Assembly (NCBI RefSeq): GCF_000263595.1
Contig: NZ_ADES01000005.1
Coordinates: 62,001-126,000, forward strand
Length of the DNA: 64,000 nt
From: Gardnerella vaginalis 1500E
Lineage (GTDB): Bacteria > Actinomycetota > Actinomycetes > Actinomycetales > Bifidobacteriaceae
Reading direction: 5' to 3'
Below the pieces are notes generated by a model. That model saw only the letters and a program-made list of their open reading frames with translations. It did not search any database and was not told where the DNA came from. Below, in pieces: positions 26,947-36,978 of this stretch (position 1 is its first letter; each line of letters opens with the position of its first letter). The position numbers and the translations under genes are program-made.

Positions 26947-29900
26947 ATGGAAAGTGCGAATAGAACAGATAGTGCAACTGCTGAAACCAACTTAAACGAA
27001 AGCAGCGCAAACTCTTCCGCACTCACTTCCAGAAGTCTTATTAGAGCCGGCTTTGCTCGTCCGGATTTTGCGCGCGAAACTATCGTAAATATTTGCGAAA
27101 ATTGCATGAATCATGCTGTTAGTCTGCAGCAATTTCTTGAATGCGTAAGTCGCTGCGCAGATCCGGATGCTTCTTTAGTTGCGCTTCAAAATATTATGCA
27201 GGCGCAGCCGCAAACTATTGCTGATATTGCTTCAATGTCTACAATATCGTCTATGAATTGTCCGCTTGCTTCGCTTATGCAGGTGCTTGGTGCTTCTAGC
27301 GCTATGGGAATGTTTATGCGCACGCATCCGGATCTTATTAAAGCGGCTTCATATGATCCTAATCATCTGTTTTCAATGACTTTAGATGAGCGTTGCGCTG
27401 ATCTGCTTTGCGCAATTCAGGCTTACAAGGCTACTGTGGTTTCTTCGGCAAATGATGCTTCTAACACAATTTACTTGACTTCTCTTGGCTTTGCTCAAGC
27501 TGTTTCTGCTCTTCGTGCGCGCTATCGTGAGCATGTTGCTGCAATTATGGCGGCTGATTTAGCGAGCGCTGACCCTGTTGAAGTGCAGCCGGATATTAGC
27601 CGTAAGCTTTCCGACTCGGCGGATGCTGTTTTGGAGGCTGCTTTAGCGATTGCTCGCGGACAGGTTACTGGTTCCTCCGCGTGTAGGTTTGCGATTATTG
27701 CTATGGGTAAGCTTGGTGCGCAAGAAATTAATTACGTTTCCGATATTGATTTGATTTATGTTGTTGAGCCTGCAGATTCCGGAAACAAGCAGAATCAGGA
27801 TGCTGCTTTGCGCGTTGGCGCGTCTATTGCGATGGTTTTACAAAAAGTGTGTCAGTCAACAGTTGTTGGCTCTTTGGAGCCGCCTCTTTGGCAGATTGAT
27901 ACTGCGCTTCGACCGGAAGGTAAGGATGGTCCTCTTGTTCGAAGTCTTGAATCTCACCGTGAATATTACGAAAAGTGGGCGAGTAGCTGGGAGTTTCAAG
28001 CGCTTTTGAAGTCGCGTCCTGCTGCGGGTGATGCGGATCTTGGAAAAGCTTACCGTGCTATGGTTGAGCCTCTTATTTGGAAGGCTTCTCACCGCGAGCA
28101 TTTTGTGGCAGACTGTCAGCATATGCGTCAGCGTGTGGAGTCGCTTATTCCATCTTCGCAGCGCGATTTAGACATGAAGCTTGGACGCGGTGGTTTGCGA
28201 GACGTTGAGTTTACTGTGCAAATGCTGCAACTTGTGCACGGAAGTGAGGATGAGTCGCTTCGAGTAAGGGATACTATTTCTGCTTTGCAGGCGTTGGCTC
28301 AAGGCGGATACGTTTCTAGGTCTCAGGCAGCGCTTTTGGCGGAACACTACCGTTTTGAGCGTGTTCTTGAGCATCGTCAACAAATGTGGAACATGCATCG
28401 CACGCATTTATTCCCTGATTTGGGTGCGCAAGGAAACGGCGGTTTGGATCGTGCGCGCACAATTTCTACCGAGCAGCTTAATAATAATGATCAGATTCGT
28501 CGTCTTGCGCGTGCTGTGCGGCTGCGGCCGGAAGAGTTGGTTGAGCGTTTTGATAAAGCTCGCCGCGAAATCCGCAATTTGCATAAGGATATTTACTATC
28601 GTCCTATGCTTCCGATTAATGCTCAAACGGATGCAGATCCTATTGTGCTTTCGCCGGAAGCTGCTCGTGCGCGCTTTGCTTCTATTGGTTTTGCGGATGC
28701 TGCAGCTGCACAATTGCATGTTGAAGCGCTTACAGAAGGGCTTTCTAGGGCTGCTAAAATTCATAGAATTCTTCTTCCAGCGGTGTTGAAGTGGCTTGGT
28801 GACGGCCAGAATCCGGATATGGGTTTGCTTGCGTGGCGGCGTCTTGCGGAGCGTTTTGGCGGTAAGAATACGTATCTTGGTTTTTTGCGTGATTCTCCTT
28901 CCGCGGCTCAGCGTCTTTGCCACGTTTTGGCAGATTCGCGCTATCTTGGTGACGCCATGATGCAGTCTATGCAGTCTATTACTTGGCTTGGCGACGATGA
29001 GGTGCTATCTGCGCGAGATAGAGCAAGTCTCGACATGCAAACTAGCGCAATGGTTGCTCGTTATGCTAGTAATATTGCGGATTTTGCGCAGTCTTTGCGC
29101 GCTCTTCGCCGTCAGGAAATTGAGCGCGTTGCTTTAGCTTGGATGTGTGGTCTTATTGATGACGATACTTCTATGCGCGCTATGAGCGATGTTTTTGACG
29201 CTGTTTTAGACGCGGCTTTGTGCTGGTCTATGCGCGAGGCTGCTTTGCGCATGAATTTTACCGCTCCTCAAGCAGAAATTGCGATTATTGCTCTTGGCCG
29301 CTACGGCGGTAGGGAAGTAAACTTCTGTTCGGATGCAGACATAATGGTAGTTTACAAGCCGGTTGGTGAAGATTGCGATTTAGAAGCAGCTCACCGTTTT
29401 GCGCAAACAACTGTAGATATTTTGCGAAATATTTTGCAAGGTTCTCTTACTCTTGAGCCGAAAATCATGGTTGATTTGGATTTGCGTCCGGAAGGAAAAG
29501 ACGGTCCGCTTGTTCGTTCGCTGGAGTCTTGTGAAAAGTATTATCGTCAATGGGCTAGTACTTGGGAGCATCAAGCTTTGCTTCGAGCACGTTTTGCTGC
29601 AGGTTCAAAAGAGTTGGCTGATGCGCTACTTGATGGCGTTGTGAACGATTTGCGTTACGCCAAAAATCCTCTTAGTGAATCTCAGCTTGCTGAAATTCGT
29701 AAGCTTAAAGCGCGTATGGAAGCTGAGCGTTTGCCTAGGGGAGTTAGTAGGGACAGGCATTTGAAGCTTGGCCGCGGCGGTTTAAGCGACGTTGAGTGGA
29801 CTGTTCAGCTTTTGCAATTGCAATACGCTGGCACTTACGAGTCTTTGCGCGTGGTCGGCACAATGCAAGCTTTGAAAGCTTTACAATCTGAGCATTTGAT

Positions 29901-30147
29901 TGAGAATGAGGATGCTCAAATTTTGGAGCGCTGCTGGCATATGTGTTCTGCAGTGCGCAACGCGAACTTCCTGTGGTCTGGGTCAATGTCTCGCGCGGAT
30001 GTGATTCCAACAGACTCGTATTCTTTGGGCGGAATCGCCACTTACCTTGGCTACGAGCCGAATCAGGGCCGCGTTTTTGAAAACGATCTTTTAGCAACCA
30101 TGCGTCAGTGCCGAGAAATCATGTCTCGTCTTTTCTACGCTCGCTAA
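26947..30147 (+). CDS. glnE: glutamine synthetase adenylyltransferase / adenylyl-removing enzyme
   Basis: 1066 residues with the duplicated nucleotidyltransferase architecture. The first active site is 'GKLGAQEINYVSDIDLIYVV' and the second 'GRYGGREVNFCSDADIMVVY', both with the DxD pair. Each half ends with a 'LGRGGLRDVEFTVQ' or 'LGRGGLSDVEWTVQ' segment. GlnE attaches AMP to glutamine synthetase and removes it in response to nitrogen status. The N-terminal ~35 residues are low-complexity Ser/Asn. No ribosome site precedes the ATG, and TAAAGT ends six bases before it, so the message may be leaderless. Confidence 0.95.
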   Translation: MESANRTDSATAETNLNESSANSSALTSRSLIRAGFARPDFARETIVNICENCMNHAVSLQQFLECVSRCADPDASLVALQNIMQAQPQTIADIASMSTISSMNCPLASLMQVLGASSAMGMFMRTHPDLIKAASYDPNHLFSMTLDERCADLLCAIQAYKATVVSSANDASNTIYLTSLGFAQAVSALRARYREHVAAIMAADLASADPVEVQPDISRKLSDSADAVLEAALAIARGQVTGSSACRFAIIAMGKLGAQEINYVSDIDLIYVVEPADSGNKQNQDAALRVGASIAMVLQKVCQSTVVGSLEPPLWQIDTALRPEGKDGPLVRSLESHREYYEKWASSWEFQALLKSRPAAGDADLGKAYRAMVEPLIWKASHREHFVADCQHMRQRVESLIPSSQRDLDMKLGRGGLRDVEFTVQMLQLVHGSEDESLRVRDTISALQALAQGGYVSRSQAALLAEHYRFERVLEHRQQMWNMHRTHLFPDLGAQGNGGLDRARTISTEQLNNNDQIRRLARAVRLRPEELVERFDKARREIRNLHKDIYYRPMLPINAQTDADPIVLSPEAARARFASIGFADAAAAQLHVEALTEGLSRAAKIHRILLPAVLKWLGDGQNPDMGLLAWRRLAERFGGKNTYLGFLRDSPSAAQRLCHVLADSRYLGDAMMQSMQSITWLGDDEVLSARDRASLDMQTSAMVARYASNIADFAQSLRALRRQEIERVALAWMCGLIDDDTSMRAMSDVFDAVLDAALCWSMREAALRMNFTAPQAEIAIIALGRYGGREVNFCSDADIMVVYKPVGEDCDLEAAHRFAQTTVDILRNILQGSLTLEPKIMVDLDLRPEGKDGPLVRSLESCEKYYRQWASTWEHQALLRARFAAGSKELADALLDGVVNDLRYAKNPLSESQLAEIRKLKARMEAERLPRGVSRDRHLKLGRGGLSDVEWTVQLLQLQYAGTYESLRVVGTMQALKALQSEHLIENEDAQILERCWHMCSAVRNANFLWSGSMSRADVIPTDSYSLGGIATYLGYEPNQGRVFENDLLATMRQCREIMSRLFYAR

Positions 30148-30163
30148 TTTTTGCTGTAGTTAA

Positions 30164-30172
30164 TGCTAGTAT
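30164..30172 (+). promoter_or_regulatory. extended -10 promoter of the pyrimidine operon
   Basis: TGCTAGTAT reads as an extended -10 (TG-n-TAGTAT) about 105 bases before pyrB. The leader carries no convincing terminator/antiterminator pair or PyrR-type site that I could recognise. The control of the operon is therefore not visible. Confidence 0.4.
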
Positions 30173-30276
30173 GTCGCCACTCCGGATGTGGGATTCGTCA
30201 ACGCTAATCAGTAAAATTGTGTAGGTCGCGTGTGATTGCGGCCGTCTTGCCAACTGACGAAAGGTAAGCGATATTT

Positions 30277-31545
30277 ATGACGAACGCAATGAACGCCTCT
30301 AGTTCTTCTAATTCATCTAGTTCTTCTAATTCTTTGCATCAGACTTTTTCTTGCAGCACGATTGCAAATTCTCTTGCCGGTAAAAGTGTTGTTACATTAG
30401 ATGATATTTCAACTGCGCAAATACGAATGCTTTTAGACAAAGCGCGATACATTGATTCGCACCGTAAAGAAGTGGCTCACACTTGCGATGGCAGAGTGTT
30501 GGCCACTCTTTTTTATGAGCCGAGCACGCGCACTCGTTTAAGCTTCGAAACCGCAATGCTGCGTTTAGGCGGAAAAGTAATCGGTTTTGCAGGCGCGCAA
30601 CTTTCCAGCGCAAGTAAAGGTGAAACTGTAAACGATACTTTGAAAGTCGTTTCTAACTACGTTGACGTAGTCGCTATGCGTCACCCAAAGGAGGGTGCTG
30701 CTTTTGTTGCAACGCAAGCTGTGAGCACGCCTATTATTAACGCGGGCGACGGCGGACACATGCATCCTACGCAAACTCTTGCAGACTTGGCAACTATTCT
30801 TGCTCGTTTTGGTCGACTCAATAATCTCACTGTCGGCTTGTGCGGCGACTTAACATATGGTCGTACAGTTCACTCGCTTATTGAAACTTTATGCCGCTTT
30901 GGAAACGTTCATTTTGTGCTAATTAGTCCTGATGAGCTTAAAACTCCGCAATATGTTATTGATCGCATAAACGCAACCGAATCGTGCTCTTACGAAGAAA
31001 CTCGCGACTTGATGGAAGTAATTGGCAACTTGGACGTGCTTTACATGACTCGCGTGCAAGAAGAGCGTTTTACGGATCGCGAGCAATACTTGCGACTTCG
31101 CGACACGTATATTTTGACGGAAGAAAAATTGCAGAAAGCTAAGTCGCATATGCCTGTGCTGCATCCGCTTCCTCGAATTAACGAGATTGCTGTTGATGTT
31201 GATAACGACCCGCGCGCAGCATACTTTGAGCAGGTTAAAAACGGTATGCTTATGCGCATGGCTTTGGAAAGTTCCGTTCTTGGCGACGAGCTTTGCGGCT
31301 ACGAGCCAACCGATTTTGTGAACGTTACAGAAGACGAGCTGCAATCGGTTGACGCGCACGGAATTTCCTTGGCAGATCCTCGCGTGCACACAACCGACGA
31401 GAATGCGCCTGAAACTCTTACTTGCCCGAATCCTCGCTGCATAACAAACAGTGAGCTAACTCTTAAACGCAAGTTCTACAAGGCTGATTCCGTAAGGCAT
31501 GAGTATCGCTGCATGTATTGTGACGAAGAAGCAGAAAATAAGTAA
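30277..31545 (+). CDS. pyrB: aspartate carbamoyltransferase with a fused PyrI-type zinc domain
   Basis: 422 residues. Residues ~30-330 are a full catalytic chain: carbamoyl-phosphate motif 'FYEPSTRTRLSFETAMLRLGG', 'MRHPKEGAA', 'NAGDGGHMHPTQTLADLAT' and 'VLHPLPRINEI'. The last ~90 residues end in a four-cysteine zinc domain, 'CPNPRCITNSE' then 'YRCMYCDEE'. This matches only the C-terminal zinc half of the regulatory chain PyrI. The nucleotide-binding allosteric half is missing and no separate pyrI is in this operon. A Ser/Asn repeat encoded at ~30297-30340 precedes the enzyme. First gene of the de novo pyrimidine operon; pyrC follows. Confidence 0.92.
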   Translation: MTNAMNASSSSNSSSSSNSLHQTFSCSTIANSLAGKSVVTLDDISTAQIRMLLDKARYIDSHRKEVAHTCDGRVLATLFYEPSTRTRLSFETAMLRLGGKVIGFAGAQLSSASKGETVNDTLKVVSNYVDVVAMRHPKEGAAFVATQAVSTPIINAGDGGHMHPTQTLADLATILARFGRLNNLTVGLCGDLTYGRTVHSLIETLCRFGNVHFVLISPDELKTPQYVIDRINATESCSYEETRDLMEVIGNLDVLYMTRVQEERFTDREQYLRLRDTYILTEEKLQKAKSHMPVLHPLPRINEIAVDVDNDPRAAYFEQVKNGMLMRMALESSVLGDELCGYEPTDFVNVTEDELQSVDAHGISLADPRVHTTDENAPETLTCPNPRCITNSELTLKRKFYKADSVRHEYRCMYCDEEAENK

Positions 31546-31609
31546 AATTTACGAAAACTTACGCAAAATTTACGAAAACTTACGAAAACTTAGGCAAAAC
31601 GGGAGTGAT

Positions 31610-33022
31610 ATGAACGAAGCTGGCACATTAACTTTGCGCAATATCTCCGTGTGGGATACTGGCGAGCGAATTGATCTTATTGTTGATGGCGTTCGTCAGG
31701 ATGCGCTTATAGAAGGCAATGCGCGCATTTCTGGTGATATTGATGCAAGCGACTTGGTTGTTGCTCCTGGTTTTGCTGATCCGCACGTGCATTTTAGGGA
31801 TCCTGGTCAAACTGAAAAAGAAACCATGATGACCGGCGCAGATTCTGCGGCGGCAGGCGGCTATACGCAAGTTTTGATTATGCCGAATACTGTTCCTGCT
31901 CTTGACTGCGAGCCTTGGGAAGATGCTCCTTTTGATGTAGAAAACGTAGTTGACTATTTGCAGCGTTACGGCTGCATTTACGGCGTAAAATTACCGGTTC
32001 GCTACGATTTAAGCGTGTGCGCATCTTTGGGTCGTAAAGGCTTAAAACCAAGCAATATTGAGCTTTGGGAAAAGTATGTTGCAGGAATTAGCGACGCCGA
32101 AAAAACTTCTCCTATGAAAAAGCATCCTATTACCGCCATAAGCGACGACGGTGCTGCAGTTCCTGAACCGATTTTGCGAGATGTTTTAGCTATGGCGAAG
32201 AAAACTGGTTTGCCTTTTGTTGAGCATTGTGAGCATCATGATACGGGAGCAGTAAACGATGGGCCGGTTGCAAAAATGCTTGGCGTTGGCGGAATCCCAG
32301 CTTCAACAGAGCTTGCAATAGTTCAGCGAGATATTGACGCTTCCCGCGAAACTGGGGTGCACGTGCATTTTCAGCATGTGAGCACGGCGGCAGCTTTTGA
32401 AGCGATTCGTAAAGCGAAAAAAGAGGGATTGCCAATTACTTGCGAAACAGCTCCGCACTACCTGGCTTTGTGCGACGAGGATGTGCTGAAGTACGGTTCA
32501 ATGGCAAAAATGAATCCGCCGCTTCGTTCTAAAGCAGATCGTCAAGCAACTCTCGCTGCTATTGCAGACGGCACAATCGACATGATTGCAACAGATCATG
32601 CGCCTCACACGGCGGAAGAAAAATCGGGCGATTTTGCAGAAACTCCTAACGGAATTATTGGGCTTGAATGCGCGTACGGCGTGTGCCGCAAAGTTTTGGT
32701 TGATGCAGGATACACGGATGACAAGCATTTAATCGAATTAATGGCAGTAAATCCAATGCAATTAATGAGCAGAAGACCTACGGATATTGCGGCTTTGCTT
32801 AACGTTTCTTCACGCTGCGCAAACAAGCGAACTTTGCGCTTAAATATTACTGAGCATCCTGAAAACGTTGATTTAGTGCTGATTAATATGCGAGAAAAGT
32901 GGGTGGTTGACGCAAATTCCTTCCATTCTAAAGCTCGAAACACTCCTTTTGACGGCTGGAAGCTTACAGGCAGGCCGGTTGCGACGATTATTGGTTCGGA
33001 AATTGCGTTCTCAAGACTGTGA
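31610..33022 (+). CDS. pyrC: dihydroorotase
   Basis: 470 residues from ATG 31610, which has CGGGAGTG ahead of it. The frame is open further upstream into pyrB but without a sensible start. Metal-binding 'DPHVHFRDPGQTEKET' begins the barrel. 'VEHCEHHD', 'VHFQHVST' and 'IDMIATDHAPHTAEEK' supply the remaining metal and catalytic residues. It closes carbamoyl-aspartate to dihydroorotate. A 24-residue insert with 'LNVSSRCANKRTLRLN' near the end is slightly unusual. The spacer to pyrB is made of repeats of ACGAAAACTT. Confidence 0.95.
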   Translation: MNEAGTLTLRNISVWDTGERIDLIVDGVRQDALIEGNARISGDIDASDLVVAPGFADPHVHFRDPGQTEKETMMTGADSAAAGGYTQVLIMPNTVPALDCEPWEDAPFDVENVVDYLQRYGCIYGVKLPVRYDLSVCASLGRKGLKPSNIELWEKYVAGISDAEKTSPMKKHPITAISDDGAAVPEPILRDVLAMAKKTGLPFVEHCEHHDTGAVNDGPVAKMLGVGGIPASTELAIVQRDIDASRETGVHVHFQHVSTAAAFEAIRKAKKEGLPITCETAPHYLALCDEDVLKYGSMAKMNPPLRSKADRQATLAAIADGTIDMIATDHAPHTAEEKSGDFAETPNGIIGLECAYGVCRKVLVDAGYTDDKHLIELMAVNPMQLMSRRPTDIAALLNVSSRCANKRTLRLNITEHPENVDLVLINMREKWVVDANSFHSKARNTPFDGWKLTGRPVATIIGSEIAFSRL

Positions 33023-33074
33023 TTGAAGTTTTTTCAATAATGTGATTGAAATAAATAATTTAGGTTGGTAGTAA

Positions 33075-34118
33075 ATGGATGAATTAATTGATGCGATTGC
33101 AGCAAAGCAAAATCCTAGCGTTGTGGGATTGGACCCTAAACCTGGTATTGTTCCTGCGGAAGTTATTAGCGCTCTTGCAGACGAAGTTTTGCAAGAAGTA
33201 GAAGGCGAAGAAGCGCTGCCAACGCTTTTAGCTACGGCTTATTTTGAGTTTAATCGTGCGATTATTGACGCGGTTGCGGATTTTGTGCCTGCTGTAAAGC
33301 CACAAATAGCAATGTATGAAGCGCTAGGTTCTGCCGGAATGGACACGTACGCAATGACTTGCGAATACGCAAAATCGCGTGGACTAATCGTAATAGGAGA
33401 CGCAAAGCGCGGAGATATTGGCTCTACAGCTGGTCAATATGCGGCTCATTTAAGCGGTTTTGCTAACCTTTCTGCATATTTTGAAGACGAAAATGCTACT
33501 GGTAACGTACTGCCTCAATCTATTAAAAATCTTCTAAAAAGCTCTAAAAATCTGGACGTTTGGCATGAAGATTCGCTTACAGTAAACCCTTATATGGGTT
33601 CGGATGGTGTGAAGCCTTTTATTGATGAAGCAGTTTCGCATAATAAAAGCATTTTTGTGCTGCTTCGCACTTCGAATCCTTCTAGCAAGGAGCTTCAGGA
33701 GCTTATTTTGCAAGACGGAAAGCCAGTGTATGAGCATATGGCGGATTTGATTGAAAACTGGGGTACTTCAAGCATTGGTAAGCACGGTTATTCCAAGGTT
33801 GGTGCTGTTGTGGGCGCTACGCATCCGGAAGAAGGAAAGCGTTTGCGCGAGATTATGCCGCACACTTTCTTCCTAGTTCCAGGCTACGGCGCTCAAGGTG
33901 GCACGGCTCAAGATGTTGCTGGAATGTTTGATGCAAACGGTGATGGTGCTATTGTAAACTCTTCTCGCGGTATTATTGGCGCGTGGAAAAAGTCTGAAGA
34001 TTACGCTAAAAATCAAGGAAATATGTCTCTTGATAATATTCTTGATATTGTGTGCGAATCTGCAGCTGTTGCTGCTAGAAATATGCGCGACGACTTGCGG
34101 ACTGCGGTGTATCGCTAG
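33075..34118 (+). CDS. pyrF: orotidine 5'-phosphate decarboxylase (active form)
   Basis: 347 residues of the longer PyrF type. The catalytic Lys-Asp-Lys-Asp array is present in 'VPAVKPQIAMYEALG' and 'IVIGDAKRGDIGSTAGQY'. The phosphate-binding end 'FLVPGYGAQGGTAQDVAG' and 'IVNSSRGIIGAW' are also conserved. It makes UMP from OMP, the final step of the pathway whose other genes surround it. A second, degenerate PyrF is encoded at 47165-48076, so this copy is the one expected to do the reaction. Confidence 0.95.
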   Translation: MDELIDAIAAKQNPSVVGLDPKPGIVPAEVISALADEVLQEVEGEEALPTLLATAYFEFNRAIIDAVADFVPAVKPQIAMYEALGSAGMDTYAMTCEYAKSRGLIVIGDAKRGDIGSTAGQYAAHLSGFANLSAYFEDENATGNVLPQSIKNLLKSSKNLDVWHEDSLTVNPYMGSDGVKPFIDEAVSHNKSIFVLLRTSNPSSKELQELILQDGKPVYEHMADLIENWGTSSIGKHGYSKVGAVVGATHPEEGKRLREIMPHTFFLVPGYGAQGGTAQDVAGMFDANGDGAIVNSSRGIIGAWKKSEDYAKNQGNMSLDNILDIVCESAAVAARNMRDDLRTAVYR

Positions 34119-34213
34119 AATGTATAACTAAAATAAATATAACTAAAAATATAATTAAAACTTAAAAATAAAACGCAACGGTACAAAACACATACAAGGG
34201 TAGGGGAAACCAC

Positions 34214-35110
34214 ATGAGTGATGGCATGTTTATTCCAACGCGAAAAGCCTATGGAAACGCCATAGTTACGTTACGTGAAGACGCTTTTGACTCTTCCGGT
34301 TCAACTTGTGAGGATGAAAGTAAAAGCGCAAAATATTCGCGTCTTTGGGGGCGCAGGTCTGTAGAAGTGCTTAATAACGAGCAGCTTGACGAAGGCGTGT
34401 ATCGTTTGACTTTGCGGGATGCGGAGATTGCGAAGAAAGCTACTCCTGCGCAGTTTGTGAACTTGTATTCCCCTGACCCAACTGCTATGCTTCCGCGTCC
34501 TTTTGGAGTTGCAAGCGTTGATGGAGATACTTTTACGCTTATTTTTGCGGTTGTTGGCAAGGGTACGGAAGTTTTTTCGCATCTTCGCTCTGGAGATAAA
34601 GTTGACGCATTAGGTCCTTTGGGATTGGGCTTTAATATTGATTCTCCTGCGCATTACGTGCTAGTTAGTGGCGGATTGGGTGTGCCGCCTTTAATGTTCG
34701 CAGCTCAGGCTTTGGGTGCGCGCAAGGATTCTAGCGTAACGGCAGTTCTTGGCTACCGTAGTAAGCGTTTTGCAGACGACTTAATGAAGGAATATATTTC
34801 AGACGTGCACAGTATTACGAATGCTGAAGGAACTGTTATTACGCTTCTTGACGAACTTGAAAAAGTTAAGCATTTTGATTTCGACGACGATTTGCCAACG
34901 GTTATTTTGTCTTGCGGACCATTGCCAATGATGAAAGCTGTGGCTCACTGGGCGCATGAGCGCGGCGTTAAATGCCAGCTGAGTCTTGAGGCGCGTATGG
35001 GATGCGGTTATGGAACTTGCGTTGCTTGCGTGGTTGACACTTTGGAAGGCAGGCTGAAAGTTTGCAACGACGGTCCTGTTTTTGATGCGAATCGTTTGGG
35101 TTGGGAGTAA
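34214..35110 (+). CDS. pyrK: dihydroorotate dehydrogenase B, electron-transfer subunit
   Basis: 298 residues. Ferredoxin-reductase-type FAD domain ('MLPRPFGVASVDGDTFTLIF'), NAD-binding segment ('YVLVSGGLGVPPLMFAAQALG') and a C-terminal 2Fe-2S cysteine cluster ('EARMGCGYGTCVACVV' plus a later Cys in 'KVCNDGPVF'). PyrK passes electrons from the PyrD flavin to NAD+. It is followed after four bases by pyrD. AGGGGAAACCAC precedes the ATG. Confidence 0.93.
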   Translation: MSDGMFIPTRKAYGNAIVTLREDAFDSSGSTCEDESKSAKYSRLWGRRSVEVLNNEQLDEGVYRLTLRDAEIAKKATPAQFVNLYSPDPTAMLPRPFGVASVDGDTFTLIFAVVGKGTEVFSHLRSGDKVDALGPLGLGFNIDSPAHYVLVSGGLGVPPLMFAAQALGARKDSSVTAVLGYRSKRFADDLMKEYISDVHSITNAEGTVITLLDELEKVKHFDFDDDLPTVILSCGPLPMMKAVAHWAHERGVKCQLSLEARMGCGYGTCVACVVDTLEGRLKVCNDGPVFDANRLGWE

Positions 35111-35114
35111 AATC

Positions 35115-36134
35115 ATGAGTTCTGTAAATAATTCTGTAAATAGCGTAAATGCCGAAAATAATTCCGAAAATAGCGTAAATTCTGCAACAAATTCCGCTGA
35201 AACTTTAGGCTTTGACACAAGCCATGTGTGGAAGCATCCAACTCAAGTTGCGGGCGTTAAGTGGAAGAACATGGTTGGTACAGCTTCCGGAACCTTCCAA
35301 CTCGCAGCATGCAGGCGCTTTTACGACGTGAGTCAACTTGGCGCAATCTGCACTAAAGGCGTTTCTCCAGTTCCTTGGGAAGGAAATCCTTCTCCGCGCA
35401 CTGCAGAATCTCCTTCTGGAATGGTAAACGCAGTCGGCTTGCAAAATCCGGGAGTTGACCATTATCTTATTGACGAGTTGCCAAAACTAAAATCCATGGG
35501 AGCGCTTGTTATTACTAATGTTGCTGGACACAGCGACGACGATTATGCGCAAGTTGTGGAAAAGCTCGCTGATTCTGCGGCCGACATGCTTGAAATTAAC
35601 GTTAGTTGCCCGAACGTAACTCACGGCGGAATGAGCGTTGGTACGGATCCGGTTGCATTGCACCGCTTAATTACGCGTCTTCGCGCAATGACAGATAAGC
35701 CGATGATTGTAAAAATGACGCCAAACGTGACGGATATTGTGTCGATTTGTAAAGCTGCGGTTGATGCTGGAGCAGACGCTTTAAGCATGATTAACACGCT
35801 TGTTGGTTTGCGAATTGATATTCGAACCGGCGAGCCGATTATTGCAAACCGCACGGGCGGCGTTTCCGGTCCGGCTATTTTCCCAATTGGACTTGGATTC
35901 GTGTGGCGAGTTCGCCAAGCTATGCCAGATATTCCAATTATTGGCATTGGTGGCATTGATTCTGGCGAAAAAGCTTTGGAATACTTGTATGCTGGAGCGA
36001 ATGCTGTAGAAGTTGGTGCTGCCGCTTTGGTGGACCCTACTGCTCCGATTCGCATTGCTCGCGAGCTTGATAATTTGCTTGATTCGCGTCCAAAGCTTGC
36101 GTCTTTGCTTGCTGAAGGCAAAACTTGGCGCTGA
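35115..36134 (+). CDS. pyrD: dihydroorotate dehydrogenase B, catalytic subunit
   Basis: 339 residues from ATG 35115, chosen because TGGGAG lies at 35102-35107; an upstream in-frame ATG at 35082 is inside pyrK. Class 1B features are present: 'NMVGTASGTFQ', 'NAVGLQNPGVDHY', the catalytic-cysteine strand 'EINVSCPNVTHGG', and the FMN-binding 'IIGIGGIDSGEKALEYLYAGA'. The first ~35 residues are a low-complexity Asn/Ser/Val tract absent from the enzyme fold. It works with PyrK, oxidising dihydroorotate with NAD+. Confidence 0.95.
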   Translation: MSSVNNSVNSVNAENNSENSVNSATNSAETLGFDTSHVWKHPTQVAGVKWKNMVGTASGTFQLAACRRFYDVSQLGAICTKGVSPVPWEGNPSPRTAESPSGMVNAVGLQNPGVDHYLIDELPKLKSMGALVITNVAGHSDDDYAQVVEKLADSAADMLEINVSCPNVTHGGMSVGTDPVALHRLITRLRAMTDKPMIVKMTPNVTDIVSICKAAVDAGADALSMINTLVGLRIDIRTGEPIIANRTGGVSGPAIFPIGLGFVWRVRQAMPDIPIIGIGGIDSGEKALEYLYAGANAVEVGAAALVDPTAPIRIARELDNLLDSRPKLASLLAEGKTWR

Positions 36135-36196
36135 AATTAAGAAAGTAAGCGTATTTAGAAAGTATTTAAAAAATATTTTAAGAAAGAGAGCTAATT

Positions 36197-36889
36197 ATGG
36201 CAGAATTAGACGAGCGTTTTACAAAGTTTTTGCTCGATTCAGGCGCGCTTAAATTCGGTGACTTTACGCTAAAATCTGGTCGTAAATCGCCTTATTTTAT
36301 TAACGCGGGCGCTTTTGACGACGGCATGAAAATCGCAAATCTAGGCGCATACTACGCTCAGCGCGTAATTGCAGGAATCGAAGACGGCAAACTTCCGAAA
36401 AATATCGACACTGTTTTCGGCCCTGCTTATAAGGGCATTCCGCTGGCAGTTTCTACAGCAATGGCTTTAACAAATAATCACAATATGCCAGTCGGCTTTA
36501 CTTTCGACCGCAAAGAGCGTAAAGATCACGGCGACGGCGGAATTATGGTTGGAAAACCGTTAAAAGACGGCATGAAAGTTCTGCTTGTTGACGATGTGAT
36601 GACTGCTGGAACTGCAGTTCGCGAAACTTTGCCGAAGCTTAAAGCGGAAGCAAAGGTGGAAGTCGTTGGCTTGATTTTGGCAGTAGATAGAATGGAGCGC
36701 ACAAAAGACAGCGAGCTTTCAGCAGTAAAAGCAGTAGAGCAAGAATTCGGATTCCCAGTTTTGCCGATTGCAAACGTGCGCGAAATTTTCGCCGCAGCTG
36801 AGCGTATTAAAGGCGACGACGGAAATCCTGTAATGAGTGAGGAATTAGCTTCGCGCGCTGCTAAATATCTTCTTCAATATGGCGCTTAA
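36197..36889 (+). CDS. pyrE: orotate phosphoribosyltransferase
   Basis: 230 residues. The PRPP-binding signature '[18 protein letters not shown]' is complete. '[20 protein letters not shown]' and '[15 protein letters not shown]' (catalytic loop Lys/Asp) are also present. It makes OMP, the substrate of PyrF. It is the last gene of the pyr operon, with GAAAGAGAG before the ATG and a strong hairpin after the stop. Confidence 0.95.
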   Translation: MAELDERFTKFLLDSGALKFGDFTLKSGRKSPYFINAGAFDDGMKIANLGAYYAQRVIAGIEDGKLPKNIDTVFGPAYKGIPLAVSTAMALTNNHNMPVGFTFDRKERKDHGDGGIMVGKPLKDGMKVLLVDDVMTAGTAVRETLPKLKAEAKVEVVGLILAVDRMERTKDSELSAVKAVEQEFGFPVLPIANVREIFAAAERIKGDDGNPVMSEELASRAAKYLLQYGA

Positions 36890-36913
36890 TAAATATCTAA
36901 AAATCTTAGAGTT

Positions 36914-36962
36914 TTCCGCAAAATGTTGTAAAACGTGTCGTGTAGAACAACATTTTGCGGAA
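36914..36962. terminator. bidirectional terminator between pyrE and the convergent surface protein gene
   Basis: A perfect 16-bp inverted repeat, TTCCGCAAAATGTTGT (36914-36929) and its complement (36947-36962), with a 17-base loop, lies between two convergent genes. The flanking A/T-rich ends suit termination from both sides. Confidence 0.75.
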
Positions 36963-36978
36963 GATTATTGCAAATGTT

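Noticed and set aside
31499-31609. Longer pyrC starting inside pyrB
   Set aside because: The extra 37 residues are encoded by pyrB sequence and spacer repeats and lack a ribosome site; ATG 31610 has one.
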